Origin: Tidjanibacter sp.
GTDB lineage: Bacteria; Bacteroidota; Bacteroidia; Bacteroidales; Rikenellaceae
Direction: 5' to 3'
Length of the DNA: 64,000 nucleotides
Assembly (NCBI GenBank): GCA_017396085.1
Contig: JAFQNC010000018.1
Location: 40,434-104,433, forward strand
The notes under the pieces were generated by a model. The model saw only the letters and a list, made by a program, of their open reading frames with translations, made no database searches and was not told the origin of the DNA. Shown one piece after another: positions 1-7,949 of the stretch. Position numbers and translations under genes: made by a program. The number at the start of each line of letters is the position of its first letter. The first letter of the stretch is position 1.

Positions 1-234
1 GCAAAATTGACTTTTAATTTTGTGTGGCTGAGAGTTGCAGGCTCTCTTTATGGCAAAAGTCGGGGCAAATCTACCGGCATACATTTTCGCTGTCCAGCGG
101 GGTGAGTGTGTGGCTCCATTGTTTCCTCGGGGTGGGTATGTACTCCCCACACCCTTATTACATCGGGGTGAGTATGTGGCCCACACCATCGTTCCCTCGG
201 GAGTAAATCTTGGGTAAACCGATGGGTGCACCAG
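1..234. other. Gene-free left edge with short imperfect repeats
   Basis: No supported gene. Three imperfect copies of an 18-bp motif beginning CGGGGTG start near 98, 128 and 164. The stretch lies just downstream of the ndk stop on the minus strand. Open frames across it have no recognisable product. Confidence 0.5.
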
Positions 235-651
235 TCATTCCATCTCCTCGGGAGCGAAAAAGAGTGAACTCTCCACCGCTGCATTACCGGCCGAGTCGGC
301 TGCGTGCAGCGCATTGCGGGTGGTTGAGGTACCAAAGCGTCTGCGTAGTGTGCCCCTCTCCGCCTGTCGTGGGTTGGTTGCGCCGACAAGCCTGCGCAGG
401 GCCGCAACTCCATTCTCTCCCTCCAGCACCATTGCCACAATCGGTCCCGAGGTCATCAGTTCCACCAGTTCGCTCCAAAAAGGTTTCCCTCGGTGGACCT
501 CATAGAAACGCTCCGCCGTGGCCCTATCGAGCCGCACCAAGCGCATCTGCACAATATCAAAGCCCGCCCCCAGCAGGGCGTCAATAATCTTACCCTCCTG
601 ACGTGCAAGCATCGCATCGGGTTTGATGATACAAAAAGTTCGTTCTCTCAT
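235..651 (-). CDS. ndk: Nucleoside diphosphate kinase
   Basis: A 138-residue protein that transfers the gamma phosphate of NTPs to NDPs through a phosphohistidine; cytosolic. The N-terminus (RTFCIIKPDAM) is the family's first strand plus the KPDA motif. The catalytic His is H116 in RNALHAADS, where most homologues read N-x-x-H-G-S-D-S, so the G-S pair is replaced by A-A. The C-terminal ESSLFF resembles the usual E-I-x-x-F-F ending. The frame continues 28 codons upstream, but the ATG at 651 gives the family's normal length and start. The gene follows rimM on the same strand, separated by a terminator-like hairpin, so it probably has its own promoter. Identification is firm; only the HAADS variant is unusual. 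Confidence 0.93.
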   Translation of the reverse strand: MRERTFCIIKPDAMLARQEGKIIDALLGAGFDIVQMRLVRLDRATAERFYEVHRGKPFWSELVELMTSGPIVAMVLEGENGVAALRRLVGATNPRQAERGTLRRRFGTSTTRNALHAADSAGNAAVESSLFFAPEEME

Positions 652-671
652 AGTGCCCCATCCCAATGCAA

Positions 672-679
672 CAATCGTA
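672..679 (-). promoter_or_regulatory. Possible -7 box for ndk
   Basis: The minus strand reads TACGATTG about 21 nt before the ndk ATG, one mismatch from TAnnTTTG. No good -33 TTG was placed. Weak evidence. Confidence 0.35.
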
Positions 680-688
680 CAACTTCTA

Positions 689-728
689 AAAAATAAAAGG
701 AGTGTGCCCCCAATGTAGGTCACACCCC
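689..728 (-). terminator. Probable terminator after rpsP-rimM
   Basis: On the minus strand an imperfect GGGGTGTG...CACACTCC hairpin is followed by a T-rich run (TTTTATTTTTT). It lies 31 nt beyond the rimM stop and before ndk. Confidence 0.5.
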
Positions 729-759
729 TCGCCAAAGTATTCTTCGTACTTGTATTTTT

Positions 760-1284
760 CTAATTCAGGTCGAGCAGCCCCTCGGGCAGGTCGAAGTGGA
801 CCGTGCGCTCGGTGGGGGAGTACTCCACGATGAAATCATCCACAGCGGGCACAATCACCTCCCTCGACTCAATGTTGATGTAGAAGAGCGGGTTCCACTC
901 ATCATCCTCAAAATCGACAATCTCGCCCCTCAGTTCGCTACCCTCAAAGGTGGCCACAAAGCCCACGAAGTCCTCCAAATAGAGTTCATCCTCCTCCTCA
1001 AAGGTGCGCTCCTCTTCGGGCTCCTCAAAGCCCAGCAGCAGCTCCTTGCCGATGAGTTCGGCGGCTCGGTAGGAGGTGTCGAGGTCGGCAAACCTCACCA
1101 CGGCACCGCTCTTGCCCCTGCGCTCGAAATGGTCAAAAAAGAGAGGAACCACCAATTTGTCCACATAGACAAACAGCGGTTCCTCTGTTGAGAAGTCCGA
1201 AGGAAAAGTGTCGTAGAGGTTCAATGTGAGTTCACCGTGGGTGCCGAAACTCTTACCGACTTTGGCTACTGCAAACTCTTTCAT
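760..1284 (-). CDS. rimM: Ribosome maturation factor RimM
   Basis: A 174-residue 16S rRNA processing factor that binds S19 and helps mature the 30S head. The N-terminus (FAVAKVGKSFGTHGELTL) matches the RimM beta-barrel opening in which the GxxGxxG-like loop precedes the first strands. The C-terminal half (residues ~95-170) is the PRC-barrel-like domain with the usual acidic character and the EVIVPAVDDFI segment, close to the family's I-P-V-x-x-x-x-V motif. It lies 126 bp downstream of rpsP on the same strand, the conserved rpsP-rimM arrangement, and is probably cotranscribed with it. The sequence is acidic and slightly divergent, but length and both domains fit. Confidence 0.92.
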   Translation of the reverse strand: MKEFAVAKVGKSFGTHGELTLNLYDTFPSDFSTEEPLFVYVDKLVVPLFFDHFERRGKSGAVVRFADLDTSYRAAELIGKELLLGFEEPEEERTFEEEDELYLEDFVGFVATFEGSELRGEIVDFEDDEWNPLFYINIESREVIVPAVDDFIVEYSPTERTVHFDLPEGLLDLN

Positions 1285-1410
1285 TGTGGTCTTCTCTGTC
1301 GGCCTTGTGCCCTGTGAGCATTTGGCCTGATAAATACTCCTCTATCGTTGCAAAAACTCCCTCTCTTCCTTCAAACTGTTGTACCAAACCTTGGTGTGGG
1401 GGCTTCTTGA

Positions 1411-1941
1411 CTATGCCTCCTCCTCGGTTGCGGTCTCCTCGCTTGCCTCCTCAGCAGCAGCCTCAGCGGCGGCGGCAGCAGCGGCAGCCTTCTTCTCGGC
1501 TACTTTTGCAGCGATAGCCTCTTTGGTTTTGGCCTCCTCTGCGATAGCGGCTTTGTGAGCGGCGGCCTTGTCGGCAGCAATCTTACCGCTCTTGGCAGCG
1601 ATTTTAGCGTTCTTCTCGTCCATCCACTTGTTGAACTTAGCCTCTGCGGTAGCCTCGTCAAATGCGCCTTTGGCTACACCACCAAGGAGGTGTTTTTTGT
1701 ACAAAACGCCCTTGTAGGAGAGGATTGCACGGCAAGTATCAGTGGGTTGTGCGCCTTTCTGCAACCAGTCGAGTGCCCTATCGGCATTCAACTCGATTGT
1801 AGCAGGATTGGTATTAGGGTTGTAAGTACCAAGTTTTTCGATGAACTTACCATCGCGTGGCGCCCTGCTATCTGCGGCAACGATGTGGTAGAAGGCGTAG
1901 CCTTTCTTACCGTGGCGTGCCAAACGAATTTTTACAGACAT
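1411..1941 (-). CDS. rpsP: 30S ribosomal protein S16 with Ala-rich tail
   Basis: Structural protein of the 30S subunit. The first ~85 residues are the S16 core ([20 protein letters not shown], then [15 protein letters not shown] and [16 protein letters not shown]), all typical. Residues ~110-176 form a low-complexity Ala/Lys/Glu tail that ends in an acidic Glu/Thr run. S16 in many bacteria is 80-90 residues; the long charged tail is familiar in Bacteroidetes and is not a frameshift, since the frame is continuous. First gene of the rpsP-rimM unit, with a clear -7 box 70 bp upstream. Confidence 0.95.
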   Translation of the reverse strand: MSVKIRLARHGKKGYAFYHIVAADSRAPRDGKFIEKLGTYNPNTNPATIELNADRALDWLQKGAQPTDTCRAILSYKGVLYKKHLLGGVAKGAFDEATAEAKFNKWMDEKNAKIAAKSGKIAADKAAAHKAAIAEEAKTKEAIAAKVAEKKAAAAAAAAEAAAEEASEETATEEEA

Positions 1942-2011
1942 TGTGCGTAAAAGTTTAGTTGTTAATAATTTAGTTCTCTTTTCCGAGTGGCTTTTACACC
2001 ACTACGGCCCG

Positions 2012-2019
2012 CAAAGATA
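2012..2019 (-). promoter_or_regulatory. Promoter -7 box for rpsP-rimM
   Basis: The minus strand reads TATCTTTG, a perfect TAnnTTTG match, about 70 nt before the rpsP ATG. A TTG lies 18 bp upstream within an A/T-rich repeat. Confidence 0.7.
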
Positions 2020-2027
2020 CAAATAAA

Positions 2028-2150
2028 ATTCAAAATGCAAAATTCAAAATGCAAAATTATTGATTTTGAACAACTTTGCGTGTCTTCTTTTTCGCCTAAT
2101 CTCCCCAAAAGAAAAAAGTAATTTTGAATTTGCGAAAATTGAAAATTGAA
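2028..2150. repeat. A/T-rich CAAAATT-type simple repeats
   Basis: Repeated CAAAATTCAAAATG and TTGAAAATTGAAAATC-type words. Similar words recur near 2940-2972, 7838-7868 and 35635-35662. No gene. Confidence 0.7.
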
Positions 2151-2192
2151 AATCATTTGGTTTTTACCATTTTACCGCAAATTTTCTTCAAT

Positions 2193-2216
2193 TTGTATTG
2201 TATTGTATTGTATTGT
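2193..2216 (+). repeat. TATTG pentanucleotide tandem repeat inside a promoter
   Basis: Four uninterrupted TATTG-type units plus partial units. The tract lies between a TTG (2198-2200) and the -7 box (2220-2227), so a change in copy number would change promoter spacing. Confidence 0.8.
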
Positions 2217-2227
2217 GTGTATATTTG
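2198..2227 (+). promoter_or_regulatory. Promoter for the outer-membrane barrel gene
   Basis: TATATTTG at 2220-2227 with TTG at 2198-2200, a 19-bp spacer made largely of the TATTG repeat. The ATG is 72 nt downstream. Confidence 0.7.
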
Positions 2228-2299
2228 CAGTGGAATACTGTGGCACAATGCCGAAAAGTATTCCATTCGTTCATTCAATGTCAACCAAAAAAATAGAGT

Positions 2300-2815
2300 A
2301 TGAAAAGAGTATTTTTTGTAGTGTTGGCAATGATGCTTTCCACAACAACATTGCTGCACGCACAGGAGAAGGAGGTTTGGAGTTCGTTTGATTTGCGAAC
2401 TATTTTGTTACAAGGAGAGGTCTCCTACACCCACGGCCACAAGGTGAACAACCACCTGTTTTTGGGCCTTGGCGCAGGTATGGGATACTACCCCGTGGAT
2501 GTGCAGGCGGAAAAGGTGGACAACACGACAACCTATCATTTCTCCCTCGGAGGTCCCTATATTCCCGTCTACGTGGATGCGAAATACAGGCTTTTCGATT
2601 TCTTCCTGTCGCCCGCATTCCGAATTAAGGCAGGAGGTGTTTTCAATCTCGCCAACATCGGAGCGGGGGCCTTTGCCACGGCCGAGTTCAGCATTGACTT
2701 GTTCAAGACCTTCTCGCTCAATTTTGGCTATTCGGCCCAAGCCATCTACTCGGTGCAGAAGAAAACCACAATAACCAACAATTGGCCCACGATAGGTATC
2801 GGCATAGAGTTTTAG
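2300..2815 (+). CDS. Small outer-membrane beta-barrel protein
   Basis: A 171-residue protein with a clear Sec signal peptide (residues 1-21, MKRVFFVVLAMMLSTTTLLHA, cleaved before QEKE). The mature part alternates hydrophobic and polar residues in short strands (YTHGHKVNNHLFLGLGAGMGYYP, then YVDAKYRLF, AFRIKAGG, TFSLNFGYSAQAIY) and ends with an aromatic residue (GIGIEF), as expected of an eight-stranded barrel. Function unknown; small porin-like or OmpW/OmpA-barrel-like proteins are possible. It stands alone, with its own promoter containing a tandem repeat and a strong terminator downstream. Confidence 0.75.
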   Translation: MKRVFFVVLAMMLSTTTLLHAQEKEVWSSFDLRTILLQGEVSYTHGHKVNNHLFLGLGAGMGYYPVDVQAEKVDNTTTYHFSLGGPYIPVYVDAKYRLFDFFLSPAFRIKAGGVFNLANIGAGAFATAEFSIDLFKTFSLNFGYSAQAIYSVQKKTTITNNWPTIGIGIEF

Positions 2816-2876
2816 ACTGGCCACGAGCGCATATTGACAATAAAGGGCTCTTTGAGAGGGGCCCGAGTTTTACGAA

Positions 2877-2912
2877 TTAACCCCCGCCAGATATGAACTT
2901 GGCGGGGGTTAA
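2877..2912. terminator. Strong hairpin terminator
   Basis: A 13-bp perfect stem (TTAACCCCCGCCA with its complement) with a 10-nt loop, about 60 bp after the barrel gene. It could serve both directions. Confidence 0.7.
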
Positions 2913-2939
2913 TTTCATTCTGTGGCTAGGCACCTATGT

Positions 2940-2969
2940 AATTTTGAATTCTGAATTTTGAATTCTGAA
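2940..2969. repeat. Short TTTTGAATTCTGAATT repeat
   Basis: A/T-rich direct repeat abutting the stop of the PII-like gene, related in sequence to the repeats near 2028 and 7838. Confidence 0.6.
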
Positions 2970-3263
2970 TTACATTTCCGCTTCCACGTTCCACACAAAG
3001 GCCCTCATACCTTGCAGTTGGGTATCTTTGTCGATGGCACGCAGGGCCTCCATTGCGGGCTCCACCTTGCTGTCGTCTACCACCGCAAGGATGGAGGTGT
3101 TCATTGCGGGCCACGTGTGGCTGCCCATATGGGGCTCGCCCGTGTAGGAGCCACGGCCGTGGGTGAGGGGGAAGAGGGTGTAGCCACGAATGTCGAGTTC
3201 GTCAAGCATTGCTGCGATGCGCTCGGTCATCGCCTGATTGTAGGATATAAATAGTGCTTTCAT
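2970..3263 (-). CDS. PII-like small protein linked to RND pump
   Basis: A 97-residue soluble protein with no signal peptide. The start MKALFISYNQAMTERIAAMLDELDIRGYTLFPLTHGRG resembles the beta-alpha-beta pattern of PII/CutA-like ferredoxin folds: a strand, a helix for subunit packing, then the G-Y-T-x-x-P-x-x-x-G-R-G loop. The residue region ~50-75 (MNTSILAVVDDSKVEPAMEALRAI) fits the second beta-alpha unit. It starts 24 bp after the RND pump stop and is the last gene of the efflux operon. PII-like proteins beside RND or metal exporters are known in other bacteria; a trimeric sensor that modulates the pump is an inference. The ligand cannot be read from the sequence. Confidence 0.65.
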   Translation of the reverse strand: MKALFISYNQAMTERIAAMLDELDIRGYTLFPLTHGRGSYTGEPHMGSHTWPAMNTSILAVVDDSKVEPAMEALRAIDKDTQLQGMRAFVWNVEAEM

Positions 3264-3287
3264 ACTTGTAGCGTGTGTGTGCGGGGT

Positions 3288-6200
3288 TTATTGGTTGTTA
3301 TTCTCGGCCAGAGCCTTCATTTTCTCCTCATATTTGCGCTGACGGCGAGCCTGACGGCGTGCGGCGGCCTTCTCGCTACGGCCCATAAAGACGTAGTAGA
3401 GGATGGGCACAGCCACGAGGGTGAGCACCAACGAGAAGGTCAGACCACCGATGATGGTGATACCCATAGGCTGCCACAACTCGGCACCATTACCCAAGCC
3501 CAACGCCATAGGAAGCATACCGAGCACGGTGGTGAGCGAGGTCATCAACACGGGGCGCAGACGGCTCTTGCCGGCCTGCAACACTGCATCGTACATTCCC
3601 ACACCCCTCTCGCGGAGCAGGTTGGTGAAGTCCACCATCACGATACCGTTCTTCACCACAATACCCACAAGCATCACTATGGCAATCAGGGCCATAAGGC
3701 TCAACGGGGTGTTGGTTATCCACAGCGCAATGGCCGAGCCGGGTAGTGCGTAGAGGATGGTGAACATAATGATGAAGGGCATAATGAACGACTCAAACTG
3801 GGTGGCCATAACGATGTAGACGAGCAGCACGATGAGCACCAACAGCATACCGATGTCGGCGAAGGACTCCTGCTGGTCCTCAAAGTCGCCACCGATGGTG
3901 GTGTAGACATCCTCGGGCAGGGGGTAGGTGGCGAGCACGCCATTCACCCTGCCGACCATTTCGCCCAGTGGCACGTTGTTACCGAGTGCCACCGTAACTG
4001 TAACAAGCCTCTGGCGGTTTTGTCGCTCAATGGTGGGCGGTGCATAGACCTCGGTAACCTTACCGATGTCGCGCACCCTCACACCCTGTCCACGCTGGTT
4101 GTAGACGAGGATGTTCTCCACGTCCTCCAACGAGAGTCGGTCCTCCTTGTTGTAGCGCACCTTGATGTAGTACTCCTCGCCGTCCTCGCGATAGATGGAG
4201 GCGGTCATACCGTTGATGCGGTTACGTATGGCGGTGGCCACCGTAGAGGAGTTGAGTCCGTAGTAGGCCAAGCGGTTGCGGTCGAACTCCACGTTGTACT
4301 CGGGCCTCATATCGTCCCTCGACACACGCACATCCCTTGCGCCCTCCAAGCGGGAGAACTGCTCCACGAGGTCGGCTGCAATTTGGTTGGTGCGCTCAAT
4401 GTCGTGGCCGAAAATCTGCACCTGCACCGAGCTGCCGCCACCCATCATTCCGCCACCACCGTTCACCGTGGAGCGTTTGATTTCGGGTATGGTGGCGAGG
4501 TCGGCACGGAACTCATCGGCAATCTCAAAGACGGTGCGCTCCCTATCCTGCGGGTCGGTCAGTCGGAAGGTGTAGTTGATGATGTTGCTACCCGTGGTGC
4601 TCATTGCGGCAAACACATTGGAGGTGCTCGAAGAACCCGCACTGGTGGAGAGCAGTATCACCTCGGGGTACTTGGCATAGACGATGGAGTCGATGCGGCG
4701 TGCCACGGCGGAGGTGTAGCCCACGCTGAGGTTTTGGTCAAGGGTTACGGTTGCGCTCATCTGGTCGCCATCGCTGCTGGGCATAAACTCGGTGGGTATC
4801 TTGGTGGCAAAGAGCCACAAACCGAACACCAACAGCAACATCGGGGCAAAGAACACCACCTTCTTGTGGCGCAGTGCCCAACGGAGCACCTTCTCGTAGG
4901 CCCTATCGAGCCATCCGAGGAAGCGGTCAATGGGTTTGTAGACAATGCTCAGTCCCTTGTAGGTGTGTTGGTTGTTCTCAATGCGGAGCAACTTGGCCGA
5001 GAGCATAGGGGTGAGCGATATGGCGGCGATGGTGGAGGTGGTTACCACCAGCGACACAATCCAACCGAGCTGTTTGAACATCACACCGGCCATACCTTCC
5101 ACCATAGTCAGGGGCAGGAACACGGCCACAACCACCAGTGTGGTGGCAATTACCGACAGCCACACCTCGTTGGTACCATAGATGGCCGCCTCGCGGGGCT
5201 TGCTGCCTCGCTCAATGTGGGTGGTGATGTTCTCCAACACCACAATGGCGTCATCCACAACCATACCGATGGCGATGGAGAGCGAGGAGAGCGAGATGAT
5301 GTTGAGCGTACCACCGGTGAGTTGGAGGTAGATGAACGACACCACCAGCGAGATGGGGATGGTGAGACAGATGATGAGCGTTGCCCTCCACCTGCCGAGG
5401 AAGAAGAGCACCACCAAAATCACAAACAAGAAGGCGAACATCACCGTGTCGGTCAGCGTGTCGATACTATCCTTGATGTTCTTGGAGGAGTCGCCCAACA
5501 CGTGTATGGTAACGTCAGAGGGGAGGTTGCGCTCAATCTCGGGCAACATCTTCTTGACCTTCTCCACAATCTTCACAGTGTTGGCACCCGACTGTTTCTG
5601 AATCATCACCCTCACACCCTTTTGGCCGTTGAGCCTCTCATCGAGGGTCTCCTCCTCAAGGGTATCTTTGATTTCGGCAATGTCCTGAAGGTAGACCTCT
5701 TGTCCACCGAGGTTGCTGATGAGGATGGTTTTGAGGTCATCGGAGGAGTTGAACTCGCCATCGGCTTTGATGTTGTAGGTGTGGTTACCGATGTCGAGCG
5801 TACCGCCCGAGGTGTTGATGTTCTCCTGTGCGATGATACCGCCAATCTGCTCCACCGAGAGCCCATAGGCTTCGAGTTTCACAGGGTCCACGTTCACCTG
5901 AATCTCCCTCACGGGGGCACCCATAATGCTCACCGAGCCCACACCGTCAATGCGGCTCAAACGGTTGGAGAACTGCTCCTCCAAAATCTTGTTGAGCGCA
6001 GGGTAACTCTCCTCCGCAGTGATGGCAAACGACATAATTGGCATCATTGAAGAACTGAAGCGGAAGAGGATGGGCTCCTCGGCATCATCGGGCATAAAGT
6101 CGGTGAGTCGGCCGAGTGCATCGCGGATGTCGTTGGATGCTTCGTCAAGGTTGGTACCCCACTCAAACTCCAGCGACACGAGCGACACTCCATCGCTCGA

Positions 6201-6449
6201 CTTGGAGGTTATCTCTTTGAGGTTGCTCACCGTGTTCAGACCATCCTCAATGCGCCTTGTGATGTTGTTTTCCACATCCTCGGCATTGGCTCCCTGATAG
6301 GTGGTAACCACCGAGATGGCCGGAAGGTCCATTTCGGGCAACTGGTCGATGGCCAGATTGTTCAGCGAGAAAAGACCGAAGACAATCACCGCCACGAAGA
6401 TTAGGGCGGTGGAAATCGGCTTTCTAACAGAGGTTTCGTATATTTTCAT
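3288..6449 (-). CDS. RND efflux pump, inner-membrane permease (HAE1/AcrB type)
   Basis: A 1053-residue resistance-nodulation-division transporter that expels substrates from periplasm or inner membrane using the proton gradient. The first transmembrane helix is at ~12-32. Two large periplasmic loops each follow TM1 and TM7 (TM7 near residues 530-550). The TM4 segment GMVVDDAIVVLENITTHIE carries the paired aspartates of the proton relay found in drug-efflux (HAE1) pumps rather than heavy-metal pumps. TM10-12 lie near 860-1030 with MLVGIVVKNGIVMVDF. The C-terminus is basic and cytosolic (ARRQARRQRKYEEK). It lies between the adaptor gene (89 bp upstream) and the PII-like gene, in a TetR-TolC-adaptor-pump-PII order. 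Substrate unknown. Confidence 0.93.
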   Translation of the reverse strand: MKIYETSVRKPISTALIFVAVIVFGLFSLNNLAIDQLPEMDLPAISVVTTYQGANAEDVENNITRRIEDGLNTVSNLKEITSKSSDGVSLVSLEFEWGTNLDEASNDIRDALGRLTDFMPDDAEEPILFRFSSSMMPIMSFAITAEESYPALNKILEEQFSNRLSRIDGVGSVSIMGAPVREIQVNVDPVKLEAYGLSVEQIGGIIAQENINTSGGTLDIGNHTYNIKADGEFNSSDDLKTILISNLGGQEVYLQDIAEIKDTLEEETLDERLNGQKGVRVMIQKQSGANTVKIVEKVKKMLPEIERNLPSDVTIHVLGDSSKNIKDSIDTLTDTVMFAFLFVILVVLFFLGRWRATLIICLTIPISLVVSFIYLQLTGGTLNIISLSSLSIAIGMVVDDAIVVLENITTHIERGSKPREAAIYGTNEVWLSVIATTLVVVAVFLPLTMVEGMAGVMFKQLGWIVSLVVTTSTIAAISLTPMLSAKLLRIENNQHTYKGLSIVYKPIDRFLGWLDRAYEKVLRWALRHKKVVFFAPMLLLVFGLWLFATKIPTEFMPSSDGDQMSATVTLDQNLSVGYTSAVARRIDSIVYAKYPEVILLSTSAGSSSTSNVFAAMSTTGSNIINYTFRLTDPQDRERTVFEIADEFRADLATIPEIKRSTVNGGGGMMGGGSSVQVQIFGHDIERTNQIAADLVEQFSRLEGARDVRVSRDDMRPEYNVEFDRNRLAYYGLNSSTVATAIRNRINGMTASIYREDGEEYYIKVRYNKEDRLSLEDVENILVYNQRGQGVRVRDIGKVTEVYAPPTIERQNRQRLVTVTVALGNNVPLGEMVGRVNGVLATYPLPEDVYTTIGGDFEDQQESFADIGMLLVLIVLLVYIVMATQFESFIMPFIIMFTILYALPGSAIALWITNTPLSLMALIAIVMLVGIVVKNGIVMVDFTNLLRERGVGMYDAVLQAGKSRLRPVLMTSLTTVLGMLPMALGLGNGAELWQPMGITIIGGLTFSLVLTLVAVPILYYVFMGRSEKAAARRQARRQRKYEEKMKALAENNNQ

Positions 6450-6538
6450 CTTTGCTTGATTTCTCTATATAAAACTCTTTGAGTTGTCTGTATCTTAAAT
6501 TCGGGGGTTGGGGGAAGTGTACTGTGCGTGTTGGACCA

Positions 6539-7588
6539 CTATTTTACAACCTCCACCTGTGCGCCGTCTTTGAGTTTGGAGAGTGCGGTGATGGCAACCT
6601 CCTCGCCCTCGGCAAGGCCGCTGAGCACCTCCACCTTGTCGCCCACCTGACGACCGAGGCTCACCACTTTGCGCTCGGCAACGCCATCTTTGATGACGTA
6701 GACATATCGGTCGTTCACACCCATCTGCTTCTGCACAGCCACATCGGGCACCACAAGGCTGCTGCGGTTACCCATATTGAACTCCGTGCGGGCAAACATA
6801 CCCGGGCGCAAAATCTCCTTGCCATTGGGTACGAGCACCTCCACATTGAAGGTGTGGGTATTGGCGTTGATGGCGGGGTAGACGATGTTCACCTCGCCCT
6901 CAAACACTTTGTCGGGGTAGACATCGGCCATCACGGCCACCTTCATACCCTTGTAGACCTGTGGGTAGTACTGCTCCGAGAGGGCAACGATGGCCTTCAG
7001 GCGGTTGATTTGCATCACCTGCAACACGCCCACGCCACCATCGGCATTACCGCCCATTGTGAACAAGTCGCCGGGCTCGTTGTAGCGACCGGTGATGACA
7101 CCGTCAATGGGTGAACGAAGTTCGATGTTGCGCTCCAAGTTGGCGATGTTCTCCTCCATAACCGAAACGGAGGTCTCAAGTTCGTCAATCTGCGATTGAC
7201 TCACACCTCCGGCTTCGTATACTTTGCGCATACGGGCCAAGTTCTGCTTGGCATTTTTGAGTTGTGCGGAGGTCTGGTTGTATTGGTTGCGGTCGAGCGT
7301 GGCAACGAGTTGTCCCTGCTTCACGTGGTCGCCCACATCAACCCTAATCTCGTCAATGCGGAGAGCCATTTGGGGTGTGATGAAGGTTTTTTTGTAGGGC
7401 AATAGGGTGGTTGTGAAATCCACGGTTTGGGCCACGTTGATGCGCTCTACGGGGGTGGTTTTGGTCAGCACGGTTGTCTGCTGTGTGAGCACGTTCTCCA
7501 CTGCGGGAGTCTTCTTCGCTCCGCCCGAGCAACTTGTCAGGGCGAGTGTGGCCACTGCGGCCACTGCAATCAAAATACTACGTTTCAT
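6539..7588 (-). CDS. RND periplasmic adaptor lipoprotein
   Basis: A 349-residue membrane-fusion protein that links the RND pump to the TolC-type channel. It has a lipoprotein signal with lipobox LTSC (Cys20). Next come a strand-rich membrane-proximal part (RINVAQTVDFTTTLLPYKK), a split lipoyl domain (VDVGDHVKQGQLVATLD and LRSPIDGVITGRYNEPGDLF), and a helical hairpin between them (residues ~105-145, QTSAQLKNAKQNLARMRKVYEAGGVSQSQIDELE). A beta-barrel region follows. All are typical of HlyD/AcrA adaptors. It lies 361 bp downstream of the channel gene, an unusually wide gap for this operon. Confidence 0.9.
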   Translation of the reverse strand: MKRSILIAVAAVATLALTSCSGGAKKTPAVENVLTQQTTVLTKTTPVERINVAQTVDFTTTLLPYKKTFITPQMALRIDEIRVDVGDHVKQGQLVATLDRNQYNQTSAQLKNAKQNLARMRKVYEAGGVSQSQIDELETSVSVMEENIANLERNIELRSPIDGVITGRYNEPGDLFTMGGNADGGVGVLQVMQINRLKAIVALSEQYYPQVYKGMKVAVMADVYPDKVFEGEVNIVYPAINANTHTFNVEVLVPNGKEILRPGMFARTEFNMGNRSSLVVPDVAVQKQMGVNDRYVYVIKDGVAERKVVSLGRQVGDKVEVLSGLAEGEEVAITALSKLKDGAQVEVVK

Positions 7589-7949
7589 AAACTTTGCTGT
7601 CTAACGTCAATATCTCTGACGTCAAAAAAATATATTATTTACTATGTTCTCAATTTTCAAAACAGACGCCCCCGCCCTTCGGGCTGCTCGGCGGGGCCGC
7701 CGAGTGCAATTTCGACCACCCCTCCCAGCCTCCCCTATCGTAGGGGAGGAGTACTTGGTGGTGCTACCCAACGCTTGTGGTTATCCCTTCTTATTCCCGG
7801 GTATCTTTTCTGATACCCGTGCCGAAGGCACACCAAAATTTTGAATTTTGACTTTTGAATTTTGAATTAACCCACCTTCGGTGGCTTTTAGTTGCTCTCG
7901 CTCGGCAAAGTGTGCAAGCACCCTCTGCCCTCGCTTACTCGCAACTTTT
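7589..7949. other. 361-bp spacer within the efflux operon, hairpins only
   Basis: No gene is supported. The spacer has several inverted repeats: GGCGGGGCCGCC near 7690, CTCCCCTATCGTAGGGGAG near 7731, and an 8-bp-stem hairpin at 7798-7819 (CGGGTATC...GATACCCG). An A/T-rich TTTTGAATT repeat lies at 7838-7868. The hairpin at 7798 recurs at 32628, so parts of the spacer are a dispersed element. Confidence 0.6.

Noticed and set aside
48..440. 130-codon minus-strand frame overlapping ndk
   Set aside because: Wrong frame of ndk plus repeat translation (PHTHP units).
4020..6050. 676-codon open frame on the plus strand opposite the RND pump
   Set aside because: Codon-bias shadow: His/Gly/Val-rich translation, no motif, fully antisense to a certain gene.
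7660..7949. Small genes in the spacer between channel and adaptor
   Set aside because: Frames lack recognisable products; the stretch is hairpins and simple repeats.
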